64,000 nt of DNA. It comes from Spirosoma oryzicola. GTDB lineage: Bacteria > Bacteroidota > Bacteroidia > Cytophagales > Spirosomataceae. Below are positions 15,547 through 25,377 of this stretch, one piece after another. The stretch covers positions 1,097,501 through 1,161,500 of the forward strand of contig NZ_CP089538.1 of assembly GCF_021233055.1 (NCBI RefSeq). The letters run 5' to 3'. The translations under genes were made by a program, and so were the position numbers. Positions within the stretch are counted from its first letter, which is position 1. The number at the start of each line of letters is the position of its first letter. A model generated the notes under the pieces. That model was not told where the DNA came from. It saw nothing but the letters and a program-made list of their open reading frames with translations, and did no database searches.

Positions 15547-17964
15547 ATGCTACGCAACTACCTTAAAATCGCCTGGCGGAATATCGTCACAAACAAAGCT
15601 TATTCAGCCATCAATATTGGTGGGCTGGCGGTGGGCCTGGCGGCTACGCTGCTCATTTTTCAGTACGTTGCTTTTGAACGGAGTTATGACCGGTTTCATG
15701 AACATGCCGACCGTATTTTTCGCGTCAAAGCCGACCGTTATGAGAAAGGCGCTCTATCGACCGAATGGGCAGGCGGGCCGTTTGCCGTTGGCAGCCACCT
15801 GAAGGCTGCGTTCCAGGAAATAGAAGAATATGCCCAAGTTTATGTTCGGAACAACCTGCTGCTGGAAGCACACAACCGGAAGTACAAAATAGAGCAGGGT
15901 GCGTTCGTCACTCCGTCGTTTTTTACCGTTTTTTCCTATCCGCTGCTGACGGGTAGTAAGCAAACCGCGTTAACTGAACCCAATACGGGGGTTATTTCGA
16001 CCTCATTGGCGAAGCGGTTGTTCGGAACCCAAAATCCGATGGGGCAGATCATCACGATAGAACGTGAGCTTCCGATCAGAATAACCGGCGTGTATCAGGA
16101 CTTCCCCAAGAGCTCTCATTTGAAAGCCGATTACCTGATGTCGTTCAGTACCTTTCAACGGGTGGTGAACCCCAAAAATGAGCCGGATAAAGTTCTTGCT
16201 AATGCCTGGGACTGGGATGGTTGCCTGACGTATCTGCTCGTAAAGCAAGGCACAGATCCCGAAAAGCTAGCGGCAAAATTTCCCGCTTTCCTACAGAGTA
16301 AAGAGCAGGTAGATCCAAAAACGGGGAACCGGCTGGACCTGCACTTGCAGTCGCTACCCGACATTCACCTGTATTCCCATTTTATGTTCGAAGCCAGTCC
16401 CAATGGCGATGGAAATTCGGTGTATGTGTTGCTGTGTGTGGCCTTTTTTATCATTTCCATTGCCTGGATCAACTACATCAATCTGGCAACGGCCCGCGCC
16501 ATTGGCCGGGCTAAAGAAGTGGGCGTGCGGAAAGCCGTTGGGTCATACCGAAGTCAGTTGATTGGACAATTTCTGGTCGAATCAGCCTTACTCAACTTCA
16601 TGGCCGTCGTACTGGCGTTCATTAGTATCATACTAGCCCTTCCGCTATTCAATCAGTTTACGGATCAGCAGCTAACCTATTCGTTTGTGTGGTCGGCCCG
16701 TTTCTGGCTCGGCCTGGGATCGATGTATGCCATTGGGACGCTTTTGTCGGGGGCTTATCCCGCGTTTGTGCTGTCTAATTTTAATCCGGTTTCGGTGCTT
16801 AAAAATGGCGTTTCAGCGTTCAAAGAAGGTGTTTTCCTGAGAAAATCGTTGGTTGTTATTCAATTTTCGGCTTCTGTTTTTCTGCTGGTTGGCACCATCA
16901 CCGTATTTCGTCAATTGCAGTTTATGCGTAGCCAAAACCTGGGCATAGATATTGGCCAGACACTGGTGCTGGACAGGCCCATAAACGACTCTACACGCGT
17001 AGCCAAAACAAAGGCATTCAAAACGTATCTCCTTCAGCAGTCGGCTATCAAAAGCGTTGCCGTATCGGGGTCAATTCCCGGCGAAAAGGTGGAGTTCAAC
17101 GCAGGGGGTATTCGATTAGCGGGTACGCCCCAGGAAACTGGCAAACAGTATCGCGTGATTGGAGTCGATTATGATTTTGTGAACGCATTCGGGATGAAGG
17201 TCATTGCCGGGCGTAATTTCGACACGAAACTAGGCGAAAAGGATGCCGTGGTTTTCAATAAAACCGGTATCAAACAGTTAGGATTCACCAGTCCGGAGAA
17301 AGCCCTGGGTCAAAAAATAGATTTCTGGGGGGACATACTCACCATAGTCGGGGTAGTCGATGATTTTCACCAGCAGTCCCTTCGGGAAGCCTACGAGCCG
17401 CTTATTTTGCGCCTGGACCCTGGCGTAAATGGGCAGCTATCCATCAAACTGGCCGACAGTAATCCCACGCAGGGTATCGCTACTGTAAAGAAAGCTTGGT
17501 CGCAATTTTTCCCAACCGACCCGTTTGTGTACTCGTTTTTGAATGAACGGTACGACAAACAATACCGGGCCGATGAGCGGTTTGGGCAGGTATTCGGCTT
17601 CTTCACTCTGATGGCCATATTGGTAGCCTGTTTAGGGCTGCTCGGTCTTGCCACCTTCACAGCCCAACAACGCACCAAAGAAATTGGCGTCCGCAAAGCG
17701 CTGGGAGCCAGCGTCGGAAGCATTGTCTCGCTGCTTTCCAAAGACTTCCTGAAACTGGTGCTGATTGCCATTCTGATTGCCAGTCCAATTGCCTGGTATG
17801 CCATGAACGAATGGCTCCAGGGCTTCGCTTATAAAATCGACATTGAATGGTGGATGTTTGCGTTAGCGGGCGTTCTGGCGGTGCTGATTGCCTTTGCTAC
17901 GGTGAGTTTTCAAAGTATCAAGGCCGCCTTGGTCAATCCGGTCAAGTCGCTACGAAGCGAATAA
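15547..17964 (+). CDS. ABC transporter permease (805 aa)
   Basis: An inner-membrane permease of the same two-half type. The first coupling region reads IAWINYINLATARAIGRAKEV, with Arg321 opening RAKEVGVRKAVGS; the second is RTKEIGVRKALGA at 709. A Trp replaces the usual Cys in the IACINF segment. The second-half membrane region and tail are strikingly close in DNA to those of the gene before it. Spacing to both neighbours is 12 bases, so co-transcription is likely. Confidence 0.95.
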   Translation: MLRNYLKIAWRNIVTNKAYSAINIGGLAVGLAATLLIFQYVAFERSYDRFHEHADRIFRVKADRYEKGALSTEWAGGPFAVGSHLKAAFQEIEEYAQVYVRNNLLLEAHNRKYKIEQGAFVTPSFFTVFSYPLLTGSKQTALTEPNTGVISTSLAKRLFGTQNPMGQIITIERELPIRITGVYQDFPKSSHLKADYLMSFSTFQRVVNPKNEPDKVLANAWDWDGCLTYLLVKQGTDPEKLAAKFPAFLQSKEQVDPKTGNRLDLHLQSLPDIHLYSHFMFEASPNGDGNSVYVLLCVAFFIISIAWINYINLATARAIGRAKEVGVRKAVGSYRSQLIGQFLVESALLNFMAVVLAFISIILALPLFNQFTDQQLTYSFVWSARFWLGLGSMYAIGTLLSGAYPAFVLSNFNPVSVLKNGVSAFKEGVFLRKSLVVIQFSASVFLLVGTITVFRQLQFMRSQNLGIDIGQTLVLDRPINDSTRVAKTKAFKTYLLQQSAIKSVAVSGSIPGEKVEFNAGGIRLAGTPQETGKQYRVIGVDYDFVNAFGMKVIAGRNFDTKLGEKDAVVFNKTGIKQLGFTSPEKALGQKIDFWGDILTIVGVVDDFHQQSLREAYEPLILRLDPGVNGQLSIKLADSNPTQGIATVKKAWSQFFPTDPFVYSFLNERYDKQYRADERFGQVFGFFTLMAILVACLGLLGLATFTAQQRTKEIGVRKALGASVGSIVSLLSKDFLKLVLIAILIASPIAWYAMNEWLQGFAYKIDIEWWMFALAGVLAVLIAFATVSFQSIKAALVNPVKSLRSE

Positions 17965-17976
17965 ATCCTCTTTCTT

Positions 17977-20346
17977 ATGCTACGCAACTACCTTAAAATC
18001 GCCTGGCGAAACATCATTCGCAACAAAGCGTTCTCGGCAATCAACATCCTGGGTCTGGCGCTCGGTATGGCGTGTAGTCTGCTGATTTTCCTTTGGATTC
18101 AGGACGAGCTACGCGTGGATAATTATCACGCCAACGGTCCTCAGCTGTACAACGTGATGGAGCACCAGTTTTACGACGGTAAGATCGTAACGCACGGGGC
18201 GACACCCGGTTTGCTGGCCGATGAGCTGAAAAAGCAGTTTCCCGAAGTGCAGTATGCCGCTGGTATTACCGGATGGGATGCGCGCCTGACCTTTACCGTT
18301 GGCGACAAAGTAAATAAAGAATCGGGACGGTGGGTTGGTGAGGACTGGTTCAAGATGTTCAGTATCCCGCTCCTGGCCGGGACACCCCAAACGGCGCTGG
18401 CTGAACCGAATAACCTCGCCATTTCCCGAAAAGTAGCCGAAACGTATTATGGCAGTGCCCAGGCGGCTTTAGGAAAATCGATGCGGATCGACAACGAAAA
18501 AGATTACCGGGTCAGTGCCGTTTTCGACGATATGCCCGAGCAGTCGACGGACAAATACGATTTTCTGCTCAACTGGCAGGATTGCCTCAGCCGAAACAGT
18601 TGGATGAAAGAATGGGATAGCAACGGTCCCCGGACGCGCGTCATGCTTCGCCCCGATGCGAACGTTGCCAGCCTGCAAACCAAGCTGAAACCATTTATGA
18701 AGAAATACAATACCGGTCTTGGCCCTAAATTCAACATCGAGCTGTTTCTTCAACCGTATGGTGACGCGTATCTGTATTCAAGTTTTGAGAACGGGCAGCA
18801 ATCAGGTGGGCGCATCGAATACGTTCGTTTGTTTGGCATCGTGGCGGTTTTCCTGCTGCTGATCGCCTGCATCAATTTCATGAATCTGGCTACGGCTCGC
18901 TCAGCCCGGCGGGCGCGGGAGGTGGGTGTCCGGAAAGTGGTGGGTGCCATGCGGAGTCTGCTGGTTGGACAATTCGTTGGCGAAGCGCTGCTGCTGACGG
19001 TGTTGGCATTGGTAATCGCGCTGGCCGCTGTCTGTCTGATTCTCCCCGGCTTCAATACCCTGACTGGCAAGCACATCAGCCCACAGCCTACTCAGGCATC
19101 GTTCTGGCTGATCCTGCTCGGTATGACGCTTATTACGGGGGTGGTAGCGGGGAGTTATCCGGCCTTGTTTCTGTCGTCGCTGAATCCGGTTCGGGTGCTG
19201 AAAGGATCGCTTAAGTTCGGGTCGGGAGCGCGGTTGTTCCGGCAGGGGCTGGTCGTTTTCCAGTTTGTGCTATCGATGCTACTGATTGTGGGTACGATGG
19301 TCGTGTACCGGCAGGTGAACTACGTGCAAACCAAAAACCTTGGGTACGACCGCGAAAACCTGATTTTGCTGTCGTCTGATGGCGAGGTTGGTGCGAAGTA
19401 CGAAACGTTTAAAAGCGAGGTGCTGCAACTGCCCGGTGTTCAGACGGTATCCTTCATGGATGAATCACCGACGGGTTTGGGGAATAACACGGGTGGCGTC
19501 GAATGGCCCGGAAAAGACCCCAATGTGGATATCCTGTTTACCCACGTGGGGGTGGGCTACGATTTCCTGAAAGCCTTAAAAATCAAGGTAGAAGGCCGCG
19601 ACTTCTCGAAAGAGTTCGGGACGGATTCCAGCAACTATTTAATCAACAAAGCCGCGCTGCAACGAATCGGTTATAAAAACCCAATCGGTCAGCCGTTGAC
19701 CATGTGGGGCAAGCCGGGCAAGATTGTCGGGGTGGTAGACGATTTTCATTTCCAGTCGTTACACGAGTCTATTCAGCCCCTGATTGTTCGTCTCACGCCC
19801 AATGCAGTGGGAAAGAGCATCATCATTCGGACGCAGCCCGGCCAGACCAAACAGGCTCTGGCTACTCTGGAAACGTTCTGCAAAACGTTTAATCCCAAGG
19901 TTCCGTTTGCGTACAAGTTCGTGGACGAGGAATACCAGAAGCTGTATAAGAGCGAGACGGTTGTGGGTAGTCTGACGAACTACTTTGCCTTCCTGGCTAT
20001 TTTCATTTCCTGCCTGGGTTTGTTTGGTTTGTCGGCGTTCACGGCGGAGCAACGGACGAAAGAAATCGGCGTTCGCAAAGCGCTGGGCGCATCGGTGAGA
20101 AGTATCGTTGGCTTACTCTCGCAGGATTTCCTGAAGCTTGTTGTGCTGGCTATCGTGATTGCGTCGCCGTTGGCCTGGTACGCCATGAGCCAGTGGTTGG
20201 AGGGGTATGCCTACAAGACCGAGCTATCCTGGTGGATGTTTGCTCTGGCGGGATCGATAGCCATTGTGATTGCGTTTGCAACGGTCAGCTTCCAGAGTAT
20301 CAAAGCGGCTTTGATGAACCCCATACGGTCATTACGATCCGAATAA
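17977..20346 (+). CDS. ABC transporter permease (789 aa)
   Basis: This permease is the sister of the core of the prefix-domain permease at 7620 (shared LGLALGMACSLLI, HANG, GLLADELK, GGRIEYVRLF, WPGKDPN). The coupling motifs are RAREVGVRKVVGA at 312 and RTKEIGVRKALGA at 693. The tail is NPIRSLRSE. It lacks the prefix domain entirely, with the ATG placed at the conserved MLRNYLKIAW. After it comes a 78-base spacer, larger than the previous gaps, with a GC-rich stretch of weak dyad symmetry. Confidence 0.95.
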   Translation: MLRNYLKIAWRNIIRNKAFSAINILGLALGMACSLLIFLWIQDELRVDNYHANGPQLYNVMEHQFYDGKIVTHGATPGLLADELKKQFPEVQYAAGITGWDARLTFTVGDKVNKESGRWVGEDWFKMFSIPLLAGTPQTALAEPNNLAISRKVAETYYGSAQAALGKSMRIDNEKDYRVSAVFDDMPEQSTDKYDFLLNWQDCLSRNSWMKEWDSNGPRTRVMLRPDANVASLQTKLKPFMKKYNTGLGPKFNIELFLQPYGDAYLYSSFENGQQSGGRIEYVRLFGIVAVFLLLIACINFMNLATARSARRAREVGVRKVVGAMRSLLVGQFVGEALLLTVLALVIALAAVCLILPGFNTLTGKHISPQPTQASFWLILLGMTLITGVVAGSYPALFLSSLNPVRVLKGSLKFGSGARLFRQGLVVFQFVLSMLLIVGTMVVYRQVNYVQTKNLGYDRENLILLSSDGEVGAKYETFKSEVLQLPGVQTVSFMDESPTGLGNNTGGVEWPGKDPNVDILFTHVGVGYDFLKALKIKVEGRDFSKEFGTDSSNYLINKAALQRIGYKNPIGQPLTMWGKPGKIVGVVDDFHFQSLHESIQPLIVRLTPNAVGKSIIIRTQPGQTKQALATLETFCKTFNPKVPFAYKFVDEEYQKLYKSETVVGSLTNYFAFLAIFISCLGLFGLSAFTAEQRTKEIGVRKALGASVRSIVGLLSQDFLKLVVLAIVIASPLAWYAMSQWLEGYAYKTELSWWMFALAGSIAIVIAFATVSFQSIKAALMNPIRSLRSE

Positions 20347-20424
20347 ATTAGTGCGGCCTGGGGCGGGTACTGGCCTCCCTGCTCCGGGCCAATGCCTTCT
20401 GTCTTGTTTCAAACTCTTCGCTTT

Positions 20425-22848
20425 ATGCTTCAGAATTACATAAAAATCGCCTGGCGTAATTTGGTACGCAACCGCGTGTTTTCGGCGATTAATATTATCG
20501 GACTATCGCTTGGTATCGCTACATGTCTGCTCATCAGCCTGTTTGTGCTCGATGAGTTGAGCTATGACCGGTACAACGAAAAAGCAGATCGTATGGTACG
20601 CGTTATTTTCCGGGGCTCATCGGCCGGCGGAAAGATGAACGAAGCGCACGTGATGCCACCCACTGCACAAACACTGAAGGCCGATTACCCGGAAGTTCAG
20701 GAAGCGACCCGGATTCGGTTGGGTGGAACGCCGGTCGTGACGGTCGATACAAAGACGTTTCGGGATGCCGCGGTTGCGTTCACCGATTCCAACTTTTTTC
20801 AGGTGTTTACGCTGCCGCTGCTTGAAGGCAGTGCAAAAACAGCCCTGGTTCGACCCAATACCGCCGTTATTACAAAGGCAATGGCCCGTAACTACTTCGG
20901 CAATGAAGATCCTGTGGGTAAAGTAATTACCATGAAAAGCTGGAACGCCAGCTACCAGATAACGGGGGTTGTCGAGCAGGTTCCGGTCAATTCGCATTTT
21001 CACTTCGATTTGTTCCTGTCGATGGCCAGCCTCCCGGAAGCAAAATCATCTTCCTGGGTTACGTCTGAATTTTTCACCTATCTGGTTCTGCCCAGCGGTT
21101 ACGATTACCGGAAACTGGAAGTTAAACTGCCGCAGGTGGTTGAAAAATACGTAGGACCACAATTGCAGCAGAGCATGGGCATGAGTCTGGCGCAGTTCCG
21201 TCAGAAAGGCAACGACATTGGCCTGTACCTGCAACCGCTGACGGACATTCACCTGCATTCGGATTTTGCCTATGACTTATCGGCTTCCGGCAACATTCAG
21301 TACGTGTATATTTTTGGGGCTATCGCGCTGTTTATGCTGCTGATCGCCTGTATCAACTTCATGAATCTGTCTACCGCCGGGGCGTCGAAGCGGGCGAAAG
21401 AAGTAGGTATCCGCAAAGTACTGGGTTCAATGCAGCAAAGCCTGACCAATCAGTTTCTGGTCGAGTCACTGCTGCTAACTGCCATTGCCTTATTGCTGGC
21501 TGTCGGGGTAGTTTACCTGGCCTTACCCGCGTTTAATGAACTGTCGGGAAAGGCGTTAACGCTCAATTTCTTAACTACGGGTTGGTTACTGCCTGCTCTG
21601 CTGTTCTTTGGTTTGCTGGTTGGGATTCTGGCGGGAAGCTATCCCGCCTTTTTCCTGGCTTCGTTCAGACCTGTGGCCGTTTTGAAAGGGTCCTTGTTCA
21701 AGGGGAACAGCAAAAGTATCGGGGTTCGCAGCGGTCTGGTCGTGTTTCAGTTCTTTGTTTCGATTATCCTGATGGTAGGCACGACGGTGGTGTATCGGCA
21801 ACTGGACTACATCCAGAACAAGAAGCTGGGGTACTCGAAAGATCAGGTGCTGGTGATGACCGAAACCAGTCTTTTGGGTAAAAACGAAGCCGTGTTCCGC
21901 GATCAGATTGCCCGCGATTCCCGTGTCGTAAACGTGAGTACATCGGGCTATCTGCCAGCTGGTCCCAGCAACAACAACAACTTTTTTGTTTATCCCGAAG
22001 CCAACTCGACCCAACTGGTAAAGACGCTTCGCTACGATGTCGATTACGAATACATCCCCACGCTGGGTATGGAACTGGCTGCGGGACGGAACTTCTCGAA
22101 AGCGTACGGAACCGACTCAACGGGGGTAATTCTGAACGAAACAGCCGCCAAAACGTTGGGCTGGGCGAACAAGGCACTGGGTCGTACTATTACCCATGCC
22201 GATAATCAGGGCCACACGACTTCCTTACGGGTGATTGGGGTGGTGAAAGATTTTCATTTCAAATCGCTGCACGAGCCTATTTCTCCCCTGGTCATGACAC
22301 TGGGACAAACGGGAGGCACCGTGATTGCAAAAGTGAAAACCAAAGACATAACGGGGTTGCTTGCTTCACTGAAAACGCAGTGGAACCAGCTTACTACCGA
22401 TGCGCCTTTTACGTACGCGTTCCTCGATGAACGATTTAACGACACGTATCGGGCCGAGCAGAAAATAGGTCAGATTCTGGGTCTCTTCGCCGGGTTAACC
22501 ATCTTCGTCGCCTGTCTGGGTTTGTTTGGTCTGGCTACGTTCACCGCCGAACAACGCACCAAAGAGATTGGCGTTCGGAAAGTCCTTGGCGCATCGGTTA
22601 TGGGTATAATCGCGCTGCTTTCAAAAGACTTTCTGAAGCTGGTTGCGATTGCGCTGGTGGCTGCGATTCCGGTATCGTGGTACCTGATGGACCGCTGGTT
22701 ACAGGATTTTGCCTACAAGATCAGCATCGACGGGTGGACGTTTGCCCTGGCGGGTGCGCTGTCTGTTGGTATTGCCTTATTGACCGTCAGTTCGCAAAGT
22801 ATCAAAGCGGCCCTGGTCAACCCGGTCAGGTCACTTCGTTCTGAATAA
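20425..22848 (+). CDS. ABC transporter permease (807 aa)
   Basis: The start is set at the ATG at 20425 (MLQNYIKIAW), which aligns with the other paralogues, rather than an in-frame ATG at 20392 that would add 11 unrelated residues. It is a two-half permease with coupling motifs RAKEVGIRKVLGS at 323 and RTKEIGVRKVLGA at 711. The first periplasmic domain opens with DELSYDRYN, as in the permeases at 30652 and 38227. The tail is NPVRSLRSE. The substrate is unknown and no ATPase is attached. Confidence 0.94.
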   Translation: MLQNYIKIAWRNLVRNRVFSAINIIGLSLGIATCLLISLFVLDELSYDRYNEKADRMVRVIFRGSSAGGKMNEAHVMPPTAQTLKADYPEVQEATRIRLGGTPVVTVDTKTFRDAAVAFTDSNFFQVFTLPLLEGSAKTALVRPNTAVITKAMARNYFGNEDPVGKVITMKSWNASYQITGVVEQVPVNSHFHFDLFLSMASLPEAKSSSWVTSEFFTYLVLPSGYDYRKLEVKLPQVVEKYVGPQLQQSMGMSLAQFRQKGNDIGLYLQPLTDIHLHSDFAYDLSASGNIQYVYIFGAIALFMLLIACINFMNLSTAGASKRAKEVGIRKVLGSMQQSLTNQFLVESLLLTAIALLLAVGVVYLALPAFNELSGKALTLNFLTTGWLLPALLFFGLLVGILAGSYPAFFLASFRPVAVLKGSLFKGNSKSIGVRSGLVVFQFFVSIILMVGTTVVYRQLDYIQNKKLGYSKDQVLVMTETSLLGKNEAVFRDQIARDSRVVNVSTSGYLPAGPSNNNNFFVYPEANSTQLVKTLRYDVDYEYIPTLGMELAAGRNFSKAYGTDSTGVILNETAAKTLGWANKALGRTITHADNQGHTTSLRVIGVVKDFHFKSLHEPISPLVMTLGQTGGTVIAKVKTKDITGLLASLKTQWNQLTTDAPFTYAFLDERFNDTYRAEQKIGQILGLFAGLTIFVACLGLFGLATFTAEQRTKEIGVRKVLGASVMGIIALLSKDFLKLVAIALVAAIPVSWYLMDRWLQDFAYKISIDGWTFALAGALSVGIALLTVSSQSIKAALVNPVRSLRSE

Positions 22849-22920
22849 GGAGTCAGGAGGGCGTGGGGCTGGCAAGCTACACGCCTGTGTTCTTTGCCAA
22901 CCGCAATACTGGCCGATGTT

Positions 22921-25347
22921 ATGTTGAAAAGCTATTTCTCAACCGCTCTCCGCGCTCTGAAGCGCAACTGGAACTACACGGTAATCAATGTTGTCGGGCT
23001 AACGTTTGGGTTAGCCTGTTGTCTGGTTCTGTTCCTTGCCATTCGCTACGAACTCAGCTACGACCGCCACCATGCCAACGCTGACCGTACGTACCGGATG
23101 ATCACGTATTACCGGGATTCGGAAGGCGATGACCGCAATACAGGAGTTCCAATGCCCACTTTGGCAGCCCTTCGTACCGACTTTCCCGCGTTGGAACACC
23201 AGCTGACGATGGTGTATGAATTATATGGTGGCTTAGTGAAAGCGGGCGAAAACCAATCCAGTAAGTTTCTTGAGGATGGGGGCGTTATGGCTTTTGTCGA
23301 GCCTGCGTATTTCCGGTTGTTCGATTACCAGTGGAAAGAAGGTAATCCGCAAACGGCGATCAAAAACCCGAACACGGTCGTGTTGTCGGGGCGGATGGCC
23401 CGTAAATATTTTGGCGACGCTGATCCGGTAGGTAAATCCATTCGGGTTGAGAACAAAATGGATTTTGTGGTAACGGGTGTCGTCGCGAATCCACCCGCCA
23501 CGACCAATCTACCGTTTGAGGTTTTGCTGTCATTTGCGTCGCTCAAACAATTCGGAGCCAACGGCGGCTGGAACGACTGGAAATCGAACTATAGTGGTGC
23601 TCAACTGTACATGACGCTACCGCCAACCCTTTCGGCTGCCCAGATGGAGCGCTCGCTCGTGCCGTTTGTCCAAAAATACATGAGCCCAGAGGATGCTAAA
23701 CAACTTCAGTACGAATTACAACCGCTGACCAACATTCATTTCGACGCGCGCACGGGCAATTCGGCCAATCGTACCGTCAGCAAACGAATGATTTGGGCAA
23801 TGGCATTGATCGGTGTGTTTATCCTGATTACGGCTTGTGTCAACTTCATCAATCTAGCGACCGCTCAGGCCATTCGGCGGGCAAAGGAAGTGGGCGTTCG
23901 GAAAGTGCTGGGCAGTTCACGGGCGCAGTTGGTCCGGCAGTTTCTGGGTGAAACAGGTTTGCTGACGGGGTTGGCTGTTGGAATGGCCTTTGTGTTGGCT
24001 CACCTGTCATTACCCTACGTCGCCGAACTGCTCGATATAAAAGCCGTTGCGCTGGTGCTGCTCGACCCATTCGTGATTGGTTTTGTGGTGTTGCTGGCCG
24101 TGCTGACGACCGTGCTGGCTGGTTTTTATCCGGCCCTGGTCTTGTCGGGTTATCAGCCGGTACTGGCGCTGCGGGGCAAAATTCGAATGGCTGGCAACAG
24201 CCAGTTAACTCTGCGCCGGAGCCTGATTGTATTTCAGTTCGCCATCTCGCAGATACTTATCATTGGAACCGTCATCGCTTACAGCCAGATGAGCTACTTC
24301 CGGTCGGCGGATGTAGGGTACGACAAAGAGGCTGTACTAACGGTACAAATCCCCGAACGCAAAGCAGGACAATTGGAAGCCCTGAAAGCCAAATTAACGG
24401 ACCTGCCCAACATCCGGTCGATGAGTTATGGGCTTTCGATACCCTCGTCGGATGGCAACTGGTGGACAAGTTTCACCTATAACAATGCCGCCAAAGAGGC
24501 TGATTTCGGTGTCGTTATGCGCTGCGCCGATACGGCCTATCTAAATACGTATGGCTTAAAACTGATTGCCGGTCGAATGTACCACCCTGCCGATACAATG
24601 CGGGAAGTGGTGGTGAATGAATCCTTCGTGAAGAAGCTAGGCATTCGGCAACCACAGCAAATTATTGGCAAATACCTGGCCTTAGGTGGTACTGGTAACG
24701 CTAACAAGCAGATCGTGGGGGTAGTGAAAGACTTCAACACGTTCTCTCTGCACCAGAAAACAAACCCCAGTGTACTGACCACCCAGCGGGATGCCTATCA
24801 CATACTTGGTATCAAGTTATCAACTCAGCAGGGCGGTACCGTAGCCATCAGTCGACTTATCGGCGAGATCGAAACCGCCTGGAATACGGTCTTTCCTGAT
24901 TTTGTGTTTAAATATGAATTCCTGGACCAGACACTGGCGAACTTCTACAAGAGCGAGGAACGCATGTATGCCTTGTTTCGGCTGCTGGCGGGGATTGCTA
25001 TTTTCATCGGTTGCCTGGGCTTATACGGCGTGGTGGCATTCATGGCCGAATCCAGAACCAAAGAGGTTGGCATCCGCAAGGTGCTCGGTGCATCAACCGG
25101 TCACATCTTCGGCTTGTTCTCCATTGATTTTGTCCGGCTGGTTCTGATTGCATTGGTCATTGCTTCGCCGATAGCCTGGTACGTCATGGACAAGTGGCTG
25201 GCCGATTTTCCGTACAAGATCACTATTGCCTGGTGGATGTTTGCCCTGGCCGGTTTGTTCGCCATCGGTATTGCGCTGTTGACGGTGAGTTTTCAGAGCG
25301 TAAAAGCCGCCCTGATGAATCCGGTCAAATCACTGCGCAGTGAATAG
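22921..25347 (+). CDS. ABC transporter permease (808 aa)
   Basis: The start is placed at the ATG at 22921 (MLKSYFSTAL), aligned with the next gene; an upstream in-frame ATG at 22894 is less likely. The coupling motifs are RAKEVGVRKVLGS at 320 and RTKEVGIRKVLGA at 712. This gene, its right neighbour and the one at 27870 form a subgroup marked by ITACVNFINLATAQA and GCLGLYGVVAFMAES (Tyr in place of the usual Phe). The tail is NPVKSLRSE. The DNA is very close to 25378-27840, particularly over the last 400 bases. Confidence 0.95.
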   Translation: MLKSYFSTALRALKRNWNYTVINVVGLTFGLACCLVLFLAIRYELSYDRHHANADRTYRMITYYRDSEGDDRNTGVPMPTLAALRTDFPALEHQLTMVYELYGGLVKAGENQSSKFLEDGGVMAFVEPAYFRLFDYQWKEGNPQTAIKNPNTVVLSGRMARKYFGDADPVGKSIRVENKMDFVVTGVVANPPATTNLPFEVLLSFASLKQFGANGGWNDWKSNYSGAQLYMTLPPTLSAAQMERSLVPFVQKYMSPEDAKQLQYELQPLTNIHFDARTGNSANRTVSKRMIWAMALIGVFILITACVNFINLATAQAIRRAKEVGVRKVLGSSRAQLVRQFLGETGLLTGLAVGMAFVLAHLSLPYVAELLDIKAVALVLLDPFVIGFVVLLAVLTTVLAGFYPALVLSGYQPVLALRGKIRMAGNSQLTLRRSLIVFQFAISQILIIGTVIAYSQMSYFRSADVGYDKEAVLTVQIPERKAGQLEALKAKLTDLPNIRSMSYGLSIPSSDGNWWTSFTYNNAAKEADFGVVMRCADTAYLNTYGLKLIAGRMYHPADTMREVVVNESFVKKLGIRQPQQIIGKYLALGGTGNANKQIVGVVKDFNTFSLHQKTNPSVLTTQRDAYHILGIKLSTQQGGTVAISRLIGEIETAWNTVFPDFVFKYEFLDQTLANFYKSEERMYALFRLLAGIAIFIGCLGLYGVVAFMAESRTKEVGIRKVLGASTGHIFGLFSIDFVRLVLIALVIASPIAWYVMDKWLADFPYKITIAWWMFALAGLFAIGIALLTVSFQSVKAALMNPVKSLRSE

Positions 25348-25377
25348 AAATTGATACTGTCTAACTAGCTGAACTGT

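Noticed and set aside
22849..22920. A sigma-54-like promoter before the permease at 22921
   Set aside because: TGGCAAG followed at the right distance by ACGCC has a poor -12 box, and no TGTCC-N6-GGACA pair is upstream.
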